From the NCBI GenBank assembly GCA_017655985.1, contig JACJVS010000002.1, positions 1,364,001-1,428,000 of the forward strand: DNA of 64,000 nucleotides. Reading direction: 5' to 3'. The position numbers and the translations under genes were made by a program. Below the pieces are notes generated by a model. That model saw only the letters and a list, made by a program, of their open reading frames with translations, was not told where the DNA came from and did no database searches. This stretch comes from Incumbomyces delicatus. Its lineage: Eukaryota; Ascomycota; Eurotiomycetes; Chaetothyriales; Trichomeriaceae. Shown here piece by piece: positions 48,430-60,706 of the stretch (position 1 is its first letter; every line of letters starts with the position of its first letter).

Positions 48430-51400
48430 CTTTTTTCTCTTAGCTATTTACGTTCTCGTAATTATTCTTTAGAGGTAGATTTTTTTCTTCTTTCTACGTA
48501 TTTCTTTACTTACTATACAGTTAGTCTTAAAACGTAAACGTTTAACTAAACTTTTATTCTCTAGAGTAGCTCGTACTCTCGAACTCTATAATTCTATTTA
48601 CTTTAAAGAAAATCTCGTAATAGTAGCTTATACGTAATACGTTTAATATAGTATAGTATATTACTACGATCGACTTTAGTTAGTAAAATATATAGAATAT
48701 CTTTTATATTAGCGCGACTATAATAGAATCTTTTCTCTAAAGAAATTCCGAAAAGTAGAGAAGTTACGAAAAGAAGAGTAACGTAAGCGACGCGAGAAAT
48801 CTAGATAATTAGCTATACGTCGTTAAGTACTTCTTAAGGCTCGAAGAGCCCTTCGAGAAGTATACGTAACTCTTAATAATATAGAAGCCGAATTTACCGA
48901 TATCGAGATAAAGATAAATTAACTAAACGAGTCTATTATCTACTACGAAGAGATATTCTCTCGTATACTATAACGTAAAATATAAGCGCTCGGAGTTTTT
49001 AACTCGCTATATCTAGAGTAAGAGATTACTCTTAGTAACTCGAACTTTATATAATAAGGTATTCTAAAGAGTTAATAGTTCTCTTCTAACGAGGTAGTTA
49101 TAAATAGCGATTTATAATAAACTTTTCTAAAACTCGTTAAGTACTTCTTTTAAGATATTTTTCTCTAGTTTCTATAAGTTTTTACTATCGTCGTATTCTA
49201 ACTATTTAATTAAGTATAAGGTTCTTTTCTTATCTTTTTTTATTCTTAGAATTCTCTTAATATCGTATTTCTTAGTCTCTAGTAGTTACGCTTATTACGA
49301 TTTATTTATAGATTACCGCTATAGTACTTCTTTTAATATAGAGATATAGAATACGAGATAAATCCTTATTTCTTTTAATAATCGAAGTTAGTACGTAACT
49401 AATTCTAACTTTCTTTTAATTTTAAACGATTTTAACTTCTTAAAGTCTAGCTTATTACTTAGTCGCTTTATTTTAATATTTTAACGTAATAAATACGCTG
49501 TATCTTCTTTCTTAAAGTCTAGTTTCTTAGACCTTTTTCGATTTATATATTATACTATTCTCTTTATAATAAACTATAGTTCTTTAGATATTTATTAGTA
49601 TAGTTATCGTAAGTTAGTTATAGCTATTATAGCTTATTCTAACTTTAGTTTTATACCTAATAGGTTTTCTTTTACTTTTAGATAAAATCTATAGTTCGCG
49701 TAGAAGAGTAATATTCTTATAATAACTCTTAAATTATTATATATAATTTATACTATAGATAGTAGTTCTATCTAATTATTTTATTTATAGTTAATATAGC
49801 TTCTAAGATACTATTCTAGAGTCTAGTTTATTCTTTTAGTTTATCTATTAGTCTATAAATAAAAAGTCGTACTAAGTTTACTTTTTATTCTTAGCTAATC
49901 TATAATAAATTACTAAAATTTTAATCTAAATAGTTTATCTTTATCTAATACTAATCTTAATAGTATTTCGTATATTACGAATATATACTTTATAAAGAGA
50001 TATATAATCTCTAGTACTATTATCTTTATTCTAGTAGATATAAAGTATATATACTTTATTAATCGATTAATAAGTATATAGATTATATCGTACTTCTACT
50101 TCGTAGCTAGATTCTTAGATTCTAGTAAAGATTTAATAAAATCTATTATAACTTCTTTTTATATATTTAACGATAGTATTAGTACTTATAATTTTCTATA
50201 AGATTTATATCTAGAAGCCTTCGTTTTTATATATATATCGTAATTTTCGATATATTTTTTAATATCTTAATATATATCTATCTAGTTTTAGTTTCGTAAG
50301 ATTAACTTAATAGTTCTCGTAATTTCGAAATATTCAGCGATTCTATTATCGTAGTAGCTACGAATAATCTTTATCTTTTAGTCTACTATTAATTAATCCT
50401 TTACTTTCTAAGCGGTATTAGCTTATTTTATATAGACTAATCGATTTTCTTATTCTCGAAGTAATATATCTTATTTAATTTCTTAACTATTCTTTTAATA
50501 ATCTAGTCGTCTACTAAGTATATCGACTCTAGCGTTTTCTTTTCCTTTAACGTAAATAATATAGAACTTAATAGATACTATAGCTTTTACCTATTAAACT
50601 TATCTCTTATTTAGCTTCTTCGTAGTAGTCTAGTATATAAGATTTAGATAATCTAAATATACGATAATTTTATATCTTAATCTCTCTAAGTATATATTTT
50701 ATTCTTTAAATATATCTACGATAGCTAAAAGTTCTATATTATAAATCTTATAATTCCTTTTAGATACGATTATTTTTTTAGAGTAATAAACTATCGATCG
50801 TAGCTTACTATCTTCTTCTAGTTAACTTAATACGCCCGCGATAGCGTACTTTAAAGTATTAGTTTTAATTATAATTCTCTTCTTAGAGTTAAAGCTTACT
50901 AAAATAAGTACTCGAGTAAATAACTCTTTTAATTTTTTAAAAGCAGCTCTTACTTCCTTATTTATCGTAAAGATAAGTCCCTTCTTTATAAGCGCTATAA
51001 GAGATAAAGCGATTCTAGAGTAGTTCTTAATAAATCTTCGATAGTAGTTTACTAGATCTAAGAAACTCTATAATTCTTTAAGCGTTATTAGTTATAGCTA
51101 TTCTACGATCGACTTAATCTTTATAGGATTCGATCGAATATCGTAGCTTTCTATAATAGATTCTAAAAAAGATACTTCGTTCTTAAAAAACTTATATTTA
51201 TTAAGGCGTAGTCGTAATTCCTTTTCTTATAGTCGCTTTATTATTTACTTTACGTCTTTAACGTATTACTCTCTTATTTTCGAGAAAATAAGTATATTAT
51301 CTAGATATACGATTATAAATAAATCTAATTCTTTTAATAGTATATTATTAATAAGTACTTAATATAACGCTAGCGTATTAATTAGTTTAAACAGTATAAT

Positions 51401-54400
51401 ACAGTACTTATAAAGACTATAGCGTATACTAAACGCTATTTTTTCTTCTTCTCTCTTCTTTATTCGAATAAGATTATAGGCTCTACGTAAGTCTAATATA
51501 GTAAACTATTTAGCTTTTTAAAGTCGGTCTTATAGTTTCGATATAAGCGGTAAAGAGTAACTATTCTTTTTAGTTACTTTATTAAGCTATCGATAGTCGA
51601 TATATAGCCTTAACGTTCTATTCTTCTTTAGTATAAAAAGAATAGAAAATCTCTATAATAAAATAGACTTTCTAATAAATCCCTTTTTTAAATTTTTATT
51701 AAGATACTTCTAAAGTTCTTACTTCTAATACCGCGATATTAAATAGATTCGCGTCTTAATAAGTTTTATTTCGGGTTTAAGAGGTATTTCGTAGTCTTAC
51801 GTCTAGTGTTTAGATAGTACCTCTATAGTAAGATTATTCTTAAAGAGCTCTTTAAATTCTCGATACTTAATTAGAATTTTTACTTCGTCTTTAATCTCTT
51901 AACTAATCTAATTAGTCTATTTTATAGTAAACGTTCTATAAGTTAGTCTAATCTATACAGTACTTTTAAACTGTTATATAGCGTTTAGCGAATTCCGTAT
52001 AAGCTATCGTCTAAGTATATCTACTAGATATCTCGTTTAGGCTAGCTAGTTTAGGCCTAGAAAGTACTCGAATTCTAGATTCTCGATAATATCTAAGTCT
52101 ATAAATTATATTTATTCTTAGTATCTTATTCTTACTAATCTAAATTTCTTATTAATATTAGCGTAGTCTTAATCTACTATTATTATTAAATATAGATCTT
52201 CTTTAAGCTTTCTTTCTTTTAGTTATATTCGGTATATAAACGTCTTAGAGACTAGACTAGCGTTCGCTTCTATATCGATTAACGCTCTTACTCGATACTT
52301 ATTAATGTATATATAAACTATTATTAGTTCGTAAATCTTTCTCTTTAATTTTATAGATAAGGTCTTCGTCTTTTTATTCTTTAATTTATAGATATTAACG
52401 TACGTTCTAGTAGTACGATTAGTACTTCGATATCTATAGACGTAAATATTAATTCTAGTTTTAGAGTAAAGTTCTTTAGTCTTACTCGTCTCTATTCTTC
52501 TAGAATTCTAAGTATCGTTTATCTTAACTATAGCGATTCTTCTAGTACTACTTATTCTTATTCTACGATCGTTATCGCTTACGATATCAGTTTCTACTCT
52601 AAGATCTAACTTTCTAGGCTTAGTACAATAGCTCTATTAGTTCGAACTATCTTCTCGTAGAATAGTAGTATCGTATATAACGATAGTTCTTAACTAGTAT
52701 AGCCCTCTTCTTATTTCTTCGTTCGTAGAATAATAGTTTTAGTATTTTTTAAAGATCTCTCCTCGAAGGCTTCTTCTTTAGAGATTTATTCTAGTAAGTT
52801 AGCGTTTAACTCTTTATCTATCTCTTCGTTTTCTTTTAATAGCGAAATAGCTCTTAGTAGTACTAGAAAATAGTGTCTTACTACTATATCTCTTATCTTA
52901 TCGTAGTATCTCTAATAATAGTATAATTTCGGTTTATATTAATTCTTCGTATATACCTTTAAGGTTATTTCTATAATCTCTTATTAGCTTTTTTCTAGAT
53001 AGTTATAGTATCGATAAAGGTACTGCGCGTTCTATTTCGTATAATCGTCTTTTTAATAGTAATCTATATACTATCGTCTAGTTTAAATAGTAATCTTAAG
53101 GTAGTTTATAAACGTAACTTCGATATATAAATTTAATCGCTTCTCTATCTCTAGTAGAGTTCTTACGTATCGTCTTAGTATATTCTCTACTCGACTATAT
53201 TTAGGTATCGTAAAGTATATTCTTAATACGAGTTTATCGAACGCTATATTAATATATACTAGCTATCCCTTAGACGGTATAATTAGATCGTAGATTCGAT
53301 AGATAGTTAGTTTATAAACGCACTTTAGTGCTTTATACGAAAATCGTACTTTTCTATAGTAGTTCTAGTAGTACTACTTATTTATTCGTAGCGTTATTCG
53401 CTCTATCTTCGACTATATCTTAATACTAGTCTAGATATCGTTCTATTAGCGTAGAGATTTAGAAATATTTAAAGCGCTAGTTCGTACGAGTAGTTCTTTA
53501 TCGATATTATCGAATATTCCTATATCGATATTCTTTTATATCTTTACTATAGTCTTTTTCTAGGTTTTTTCTTTCTCTAATATTAAGAATTCTTATTTAT
53601 AAAGAGATAGTCTTAAAGTCTCTATAAGATATTCTATTCTATCTATAATCTTATTAAGTCGTAATAAAAATATAAACGGATATATCGCGTTAGCCTCTAT
53701 TATCGCTTTCTAGCTCTAAAGTATCTTTTAGCGAATTACGTATATCTCTATATATATTTACTTTCTTAGTTCGTCTTCTTTCGTATAGAAAATAACGATC
53801 TATATTAGATACGACTATCGTTCGAGAGTATCGTTATAAATAATTACTTTAATCGTTTTACTTTCTCTATACTTAATCTATCTCTAGTAATAGGTTTTAA
53901 TAATAGTAAAAAGTTTATTATTTCGAATAATTCTCGAATCTTAATCTCTTCGAATAATTAGCTCTCTTTTTATTATATAGACTTATTTCTTTATTTCGGT
54001 GATTCTAGATCTTTTTAAATACTATCTATAGCCTTTCTTATTACTTCGATAAATCGTATACGCATCGCGGTAATATACTATTTATAATAGTTACTAGTAG
54101 TCTTTTTTAGCTTTATTAATAGCTATAAACGTCTCTACCTTTTCGGCTAAGTTAATTTATTTCGCGATATTTCTATACTCTCTAGCGTAGTACCCTTATT
54201 TTCTATATCGAAAATATACTCTCTTCTTAGACTTATATTTATCTAGCTTAGATTCTCGATTCGGCTTTTTAGTCTATCTAGCTTCTTTCTCTAATCGTAG
54301 CTTCGTAAATAGCTTAATCCCTAGTAGTCTTTCTTTACCGCGTTCTTCTCGTTGTTTACGCGGGTTCTTATAGGCTATATTAGCCTACTAATCTATTATA

Positions 54401-55361
54401 TCTAGGTCTCGCGCGTACTTTTAAGAAGTAGTCTAGTATCGATATCTATTTAGTATAAACGAAGTACTTCTTCTTTCTTTCTCTATTCTACGCTTCTAAT
54501 AACGCGTATCGATATTAGTTATCGTAATAATTAGTTTATTATATTCTTCTATCTTATTTCTATCGACTAACTTATTCTTAATAAAGTTCTTAAGTCCTTA
54601 ATAGTATTATAATATAAGGGTAGCGTCGTTCTATTTAAGACGGCTTAATAGTTACTCGAACTTTATAGTATATTCTAGAACTAATCTAGTTTATCGTAAT
54701 ATATAGATTTATCGTTTAGCCTTCTTAGTCTCGTTAAGGCCTTTATAGAGCCTCTTTAGCTCTTTTAAGAATTTATTAATCTCTAAGAACAGTATAACTG
54801 TTCTCGGCTTCTAATCGTCTTCGTCGTTATTATCGAGAAAGTTCTAAAGATAAGGCTCGATCTAGTCTTTAGGCCCCTTTCGTAATAGGTTTATAGCCTA
54901 AAGAACTTAATTCTCTAGATTCTTAATATTTCTATACTTTAAATATATCTTAATCTATTATACGAAGGCGACGAACTTTTTACTACTACTATTAAAGAGA
55001 TCGAGCTTTCTAATCTTAAGACGAGTCTCTATTTTCTCGACGTCTAAAGAGATATTAGAAGCCTTATCGAGTTATTTATCTTTAGTAACGAGTATTAATT
55101 CTCTAGTTTCTATAGTAACGTTAGCTTACTTATCTACTATACTTACTTATACCTAGTAGTAGTTTATTCTAGATCTTAGATCTAGTAGTAACGAGATAAG
55201 ATAAATCCGTATAAGCTGCTTAACTACTTACTCGACGAGCGGTATATTTTACTGTACTATACCTTCGCTGCCGTCGCTCTTAGCGGTTAAAGTAAATAAG
55301 ATAAACTTAAAGTCCGAATCTATACTTATAAACTATCGTAATAGTAAGTAAATAGTTAAAA

Positions 55362-55766
55362 TATTATAAGGCTGTAAGCCCCTCGCGCTAGTAATAGTAT
55401 AAGAAAACCTTAAGAGGTTTTCTTAGACTATCTATTAGAATATTATATATATAAGTTAAGGTACTTATAGTACGTAGATCGAAGTACTAGTATAACTAAA
55501 TTTAACTATAGAGACTATAAAAGTATATAGGGAAATCGTTATTATATATACCTAAAAGAAATTTTCCGAAGAGGAAGTTTTTCTTAATATATTAATATAT
55601 TAATATATCGATATACTCACTATATCAATATATCGCTATATCGCCATATCGTGCTTTCCTAATCCGTCGATTACATAAAGCTTCCTTATATGCACTAAAC
55701 CTTCCTCGCGTAACTTTCCTTCTCTTATAGTTCCGAAGCGATCATCCCAGTAGCCACTTCGTAACA
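55362..55766 (-). repeat. LTR (coding-sense 5') of copy 2
   Basis: 405 bp, ending cttcgtaaca, followed by the ctagt duplication. Its 3' part retains several CA dinucleotides and is the least mutated of the four LTRs. Confidence 0.88.
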
Positions 55767-55771
55767 CTAGT

Positions 55772-56975
55772 CTAGAAAATACCTCGTTCGCGCTATCGAA
55801 TAGGGCCTACTACTAAACGCTACTATCTTTTAGTCGTAAAAGGTAGAATATAATAAGAAAATCTACGTATCGAAGAGACTTACTAAAGGCTAAAGTCTAA
55901 GAACACCTATAGCGATACTAAATCTAAGAGTATTTACGATAGTATAGATTAGTTTATTCTTACTATAGTAGACTCGTTCGGCTTAAGGATTACTAGAATA
56001 GACGTCGATACTATAAACTATAGTAGTACTATCGGCGAACTTAAGATACTTTACTAACTACTTACTAATCGAACTACTAGGGGAGTAACTACTTTACTTC
56101 GAAGAAGTTAAATCTATAAATACCGCCCTTAATTAGTTAACGCCGAAGTTAGTTCGAGTTTAGAAGTAAGTTATAGAGTAAAAGGTATTCTACGAGGTAA
56201 ACGTACGAGATATCGCTCTATTAACGTATAAGAATCGCTAAATTATAGTTTCTATATACGAGAATAGTATCGTTAATCGATATAAGCTAGTAAATATTAC
56301 TAAAGATAATAAATTCGATATCGTAGAGTTCGTAAAGTTCTAGAATAACTAGAATATAAAGATATTATTAGTATACGATATAAAGGGAACTAGAATCTCG
56401 AAGATAAAGAGAGGTAATATACTCGAAGCCTAGATATAATAGAACTTCGAGCCGTTTAAATTTAACGCGAAAGCGGCTAAATGAATAAATAGTACGAAAA
56501 GTATTATCGCGAAGAAATCGAAAAACCTTAGCTCGGCTCTTAATATTACGATGCTTATCGAACTTCGATAGAGCTAATTTATTAAGACGACGTTGCACGA
56601 GAGCGACGTCTTTAATAAAACGACGCGATTTTCTTAGAATAGAAATCGTACGCGAAGACTACTAATTTATAACGCGAACGAAGAGCTATTATCTAACGTA
56701 CTACTACTATTCTTTATCTCGTATAAGCTACTAAAACGTCTAATAGGCGCGCTATTATCTTCGTTAATCTCTCCCTTATACCTACTAAGATAAGAGTAGG
56801 GAATATAGTACTAAAAGATTACGAGACAATAGAGATACAACGTAGAGGTACTAGAAGAGGACTAAAGATAATATAATATAGTAGTATAGGATAGTACGAG
56901 CGAGCACTAGGAAAGACTAAAGTATAAGATACGGAGATAACGACGAGGACGTCGTCTTTTTATAGAGCCGATAGA
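55772..56975 (+). other. Right part of the unclassified insertion
   Basis: RIPed DNA continuous with 48019 once copy 2 is removed. Protein-like runs (ALLTYKNR, VNITKDNKFDIVEFVKF) appear in one plus frame between stops. The family is unknown. Confidence 0.4.
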
Positions 56976-57066
56976 CTATTGCGATTATACTATATGCACA
57001 GGCATATGCACATAGTGTAACTACGGTTAGACGTAGTTGCCGTGTATATAGTATATAGCTATATTT
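56976..57066 (+). repeat. Terminal direct repeat of the unclassified insertion (right)
   Basis: Copy of the 44040-44140 repeat. It is followed by a perfect hairpin at about 57058-57096 (ctatatttaccttagtt / aactaaggtaaatatag). Confidence 0.7.
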
Positions 57067-57146
57067 ACCTTAGTTTAACTAAGGTAAATATAGATAGATA
57101 AATTAATTACTTTACTTACTATATTTTATATAGTCGTTCTCTACTA

Positions 57147-59610
57147 CGAACTGTCTATAGCGCGTACGAAACGCCGTCTTTTATCGATCGCCCTTTACGA
57201 TCTTAATTCTATAATAGGTATCCCGTAAATTAAGCTTCGTAAAGAATTTAGCTTCGCTAAGCCTATTAAGAATCTCTAGAATAAGAGGTAGAGAGTAACG
57301 ATTTTTTATCGTAACTTTATTTAGCTCTCTATAGTCTATATATAGGCGCAGCGTACTATCCTTCTTAGATATAAAGAGGATTAATGCGTTCGTAGACGAC
57401 TCGCTAAATTATATTTAGCTCTTTCTTAATACTTCTTCGATATAGCTTCGTATAGCCTCGAGTTCCTTATCGCTTAGAGGGTAGATAGGCTCGAATAGTA
57501 TCTCTTTTCTCTCTATAATAGAAATAGAATACTCTACTTTAGTATACGTAGACATTAAGCCTTTCTTAGGCTCGAAAAATATATCTTAGTACTCTCGTAG
57601 TTCGAAGAGTAATTTAACCTCTACTACTTTAAGCTCGACTAGCGTAATACCGCCGCTTCGTTTACTCGAGTCTAGTTTATAGTAGACGGTATATAGCCGC
57701 TTATTATTTTATAACTAGAGTTCGCTAAAGACGGTATATAGAGAGATCTTTCTTAAAGGTCGATAGGCTTAGCGATTAGCCTTTTAATTAACGTCGGGAT
57801 TTATCTCTCGTAGCTTGCGTCTTTCGAGTATTATATTATAATACTTTATATTAGTAGAGATTAATTATCTCTAAGTAGATTTACTTTCTTCTCGATAGTT
57901 AAACGCTATAATCTCGTATACGACTCGCTCGTAGATATTAATTCGATATTTATCTATAGCTTTAGCCGTAAACGGTACTAGAAATAATAAAAGTCTTAGA
58001 TTTATAACTATTACTTATAAGATAAAATTATCTTATATCTCTAAGTTAAGTAATACGTATAACGTATACGTTTTTCCTTATATAACTAATTTTACTAAAA
58101 TATATATAGCTTCGTTAGCTCTATTTCTTCGCTATAAAGTCTCTAGTATCGTCGTTATATAGACGATACTAGTTTCTAGTTTTTTAATAGTTTTATCTTT
58201 CTTATACTAGAAGCTTACGTTACGGCTACGAGACGCTTATTCTTATACTAGTTACTTTTATACTTCTTAGAGCTATATATAAAGTAAGCGCTTAATACTA
58301 GTCTTTCTTTATAGAGTACGCTATTCTTACTAAACGCTCTCTCTTTAGTAAATAATTCTTTTTCTTTAACTTCTCTAACTATAACTTTCTTTATATTAGT
58401 TTATCTCTAGCTACGCTACGTATACGAGACGCTATCGTTTTATCGACTATAATTACTTTTATCTTAAAAGTCTTAGCGAGTATCTCTAAGGTCTTCTTAT
58501 CTCTAAGCTATAGCGAGGATTTAGTCGCGGCTTTTTATCTCTTTAATATCCGCTATTATCGAGTTTCGTAGCGTAGAGTTTAGTAAGTTAAGAAAGTACT
58601 AAGCGAGTCTAGTCTCTTTAGATATATTCTCTAAAATATTCTATTTAGTATTTTTAATTTCGTAGAGTAGCTATCTAGCTAACTAGTCGCTACGTTATCT
58701 TATATTATATAGCTTCGTCGTTACGACTACTAAGCGGCTCGTCGAATCTTTAATTACTCTCTTAAAAAGTACTACGAACTCGTTTTATATTATTACTATA
58801 GTTCTCTCTTTAAAATAAATATTTATAATATCGTCTTTAAGGTAAGTAGCTACGTAGCGTATACGCTCTTTTTATAATATTACTTCTTTCGATATTACGT
58901 TAAAGTAAAGCTTAAGTATATTAAGAAATAACTAAAGACTTCTTAACTCTTCTTTATTCGAGTATATATCGAGATTCGCTAATCTTAGAAATTTATTCGA
59001 TTCTATCTAGAATAAATCGAAAAGTAGGCGCTTAGAGCTTTACGCTTTAGCGTTAACGAGTATACTCGACGTAGATTCTTCGAATTTAGCTCGTAAACGT
59101 ATAAGTTCTCGCTTTTATTTCTTCTTTTACTAGAGAGCTCGTAGACGTTTTAATTTTTATATCTCGGCTTTTAAGTTCGTATATACGCTATCGTACTCTA
59201 ATTATAGTTATTCTATAATAATAAAAGTATCTTATAATTATTCTATTATCGTCTTACGTTATTCGCTATCGATTTATTCGCGATTAGCTAGATTCTCGCG
59301 CGTCTCGACGCCGCGAGTATTTATCGTCGATCTCGAACTTATAGTAATAGCTATTTCTGCTCTTAGCCGTTTACCTCCGTACGACTAGCAGTAAGTAAGT
59401 ATTAAAAATTATTAAAACCGATACTAGCTAGTAGCTAGAGGTAGAGGCTAGTATAAAGAGCAGGCTATTATTATATATATCGTATTAATCTAACTACTGT
59501 TGTAATATCGATTTAACACTTAAAGAGCTTAAGTGTTAAGAATACGATACGAGCTCTCCTAGTATACGTAGCGCAGTCTTAGCATTTATAATACTTTTAA
59601 TAGCCTCTAC
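57147..59610 (-). mobile_element. First half (gag to RT) of the split minus-strand Ty3/gypsy element
   Basis: The minus strand reads gag at the right, then RT landmarks at about 57155-57420 (LRLYIDYRELNKVTIKNRYS, LNRLSEAKFFTKL, KTAFRTRYRQ) directly up to the cgaact duplication. The rest is at 41281-44039. Its first 0.7 kb (58885-59610) is an inverted copy of 28190-28905. The outer end is approximate. Confidence 0.75.
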
Positions 59611-60059
59611 TTCTTTATCTAGATCGATATTCGACGCTTATTCTAGAGTATTAAACTCGGCTATCGTCGTACTTTTAAGCTTTAAGCTTATCGCTTCTTA
59701 TCTTATTATTACTATCTCGATAATTCGATAATAAGTCTACGATAGCTCTACGACGATCTCGCGTCGTCTCTCTTTAGCTATTCCGACAGCTCCTTTTTAG
59801 AAAAGCTTAGAAAATTATAAGAACTCTAATATAGAGAGCAGTCGAAATAGCTAAATAGTATAGATTTATCTATATATAGAGCTCTATTATAACGATTCTA
59901 AGCTTAGAGAGGAAAAAAGAGGGTTTCGAAGGGGTTTAGCGAACCTTTCGTAGAGGAAACGTTAGCCGACCGCTACGTCTACACGTAATATCCTACCCCT
60001 ATTATCAGATCATAATACTACAGCTATACTAGTAATCCGCTAAATACTAGTAAACAACG
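59611..60059. other. RIPed repeat DNA at the right edge of the block
   Basis: CpA-depleted up to about 59970, after which normal composition returns. No gene. Confidence 0.5.
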
Positions 60060-60316
60060 CTAAATATAAGAAGTTTTAGAATACGCCTTCGTAGTCACGA
60101 TTTCCCTATATACTTTCATAGCCTCCGTAGTCAATCTAAGTTATACCAGCACCCCTATCTGCATTCATATACACAGTATCCTAACTGCTCGCCTAAGGAA
60201 ACCTTAGAGGTTCCCTTATACCATTACTGGCACGAGGGGCAGACAGCCTTATAACAATATACCAAGCTTCCCTCGCATGGGAAGCGGCCATCCACATGGT
60301 CACTTCGTAACATTAG
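60060..60316. repeat. Un-RIPed LTR fragments in opposite orientations
   Basis: 60090-60264, read in reverse complement, begins TGTTATAAGGCTGT and follows the first half of the 405-bp LTR with CA/TG intact. It is followed by a piece in the other orientation (cttccctcgcatgg to cacttcgtaaca, ending near 60313) matching the LTR's last part. Confidence 0.65.
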
Positions 60317-60706
60317 CACGTATTTACGTACCATTATACGGTTCCGAATATTTAGTAGAGAATAGGTTTTAAAGCCACCGATTTAGTTTACCTCTCACAT
60401 GTAAGGCGCGCTCTATTCCGGCTTAGTATTAGCGTTAACTGAAAGGCTTCTCTAGAAGGCATTTTACCCGAGGACTTTGTCGTACGAGCCCTGTCAACCT
60501 CTCATCTAGAAGTCCTCTGCTGATAATTTTATTGCTGTCTTTGCACTATAGCTGGCATACTAATTGTTTCAATTTAGGTGAGCATGATGATCTTTGCTTG
60601 CGACACAGGAAACATGTCGGACAAAGGCTTCAACAGGGTGTAACTCTCAGCGTCTCAGCCTGATCCTAGAGGACGACTTCGTTCGCCTAGACGGCGTCAG
60701 CTGGTG
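60317..60706. other. Upstream region of the HET gene
   Basis: Normal base composition returns. No gene or clear TATA box seen. Confidence 0.5.

Larger units (their letters stand above)
48025..55766 (-). mobile_element. Ty3/gypsy LTR retrotransposon, RIPed, copy 2
   Basis: 7,742 bp, the same length as copy 1 and closely alike throughout. It has 405-bp LTRs and a ctagt duplication. The left LTR still begins with the unmutated TGTTATAAGG, and the right one ends with TAACA. The minus strand holds the RT relic at about 51410-51720 and the integrase relic near 50030-50170. It differs from copy 1 by scattered C-to-T and G-to-A changes. It is inserted in the unclassified 13-kb element. Confidence 0.9.
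44040..57146. mobile_element. Unclassified insertion (about 5.4 kb without the nested copy 2)
   Basis: It is bounded by cgaact duplications and interrupts a gypsy reverse transcriptase. Both ends carry a ~100-bp direct repeat. It contains an un-RIPed segment, a diverged LTR remnant, a long decayed frame (45770-47010, plus) and a nested 7.7-kb retrotransposon (48025-55766). I recognise no transposase or polymerase in the part outside copy 2, so the class is open. Confidence 0.6.

Noticed and set aside
56368..56598. 76-codon minus-strand frame
   Set aside because: Chance open frame opposite a decayed plus-strand frame. Composition is RIP-driven.
27143..60316. Starship giant transposon carrying the death genes
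   Set aside because: No DUF3435 tyrosine recombinase captain or matching outer borders seen. The block resolves into nested retroelements.
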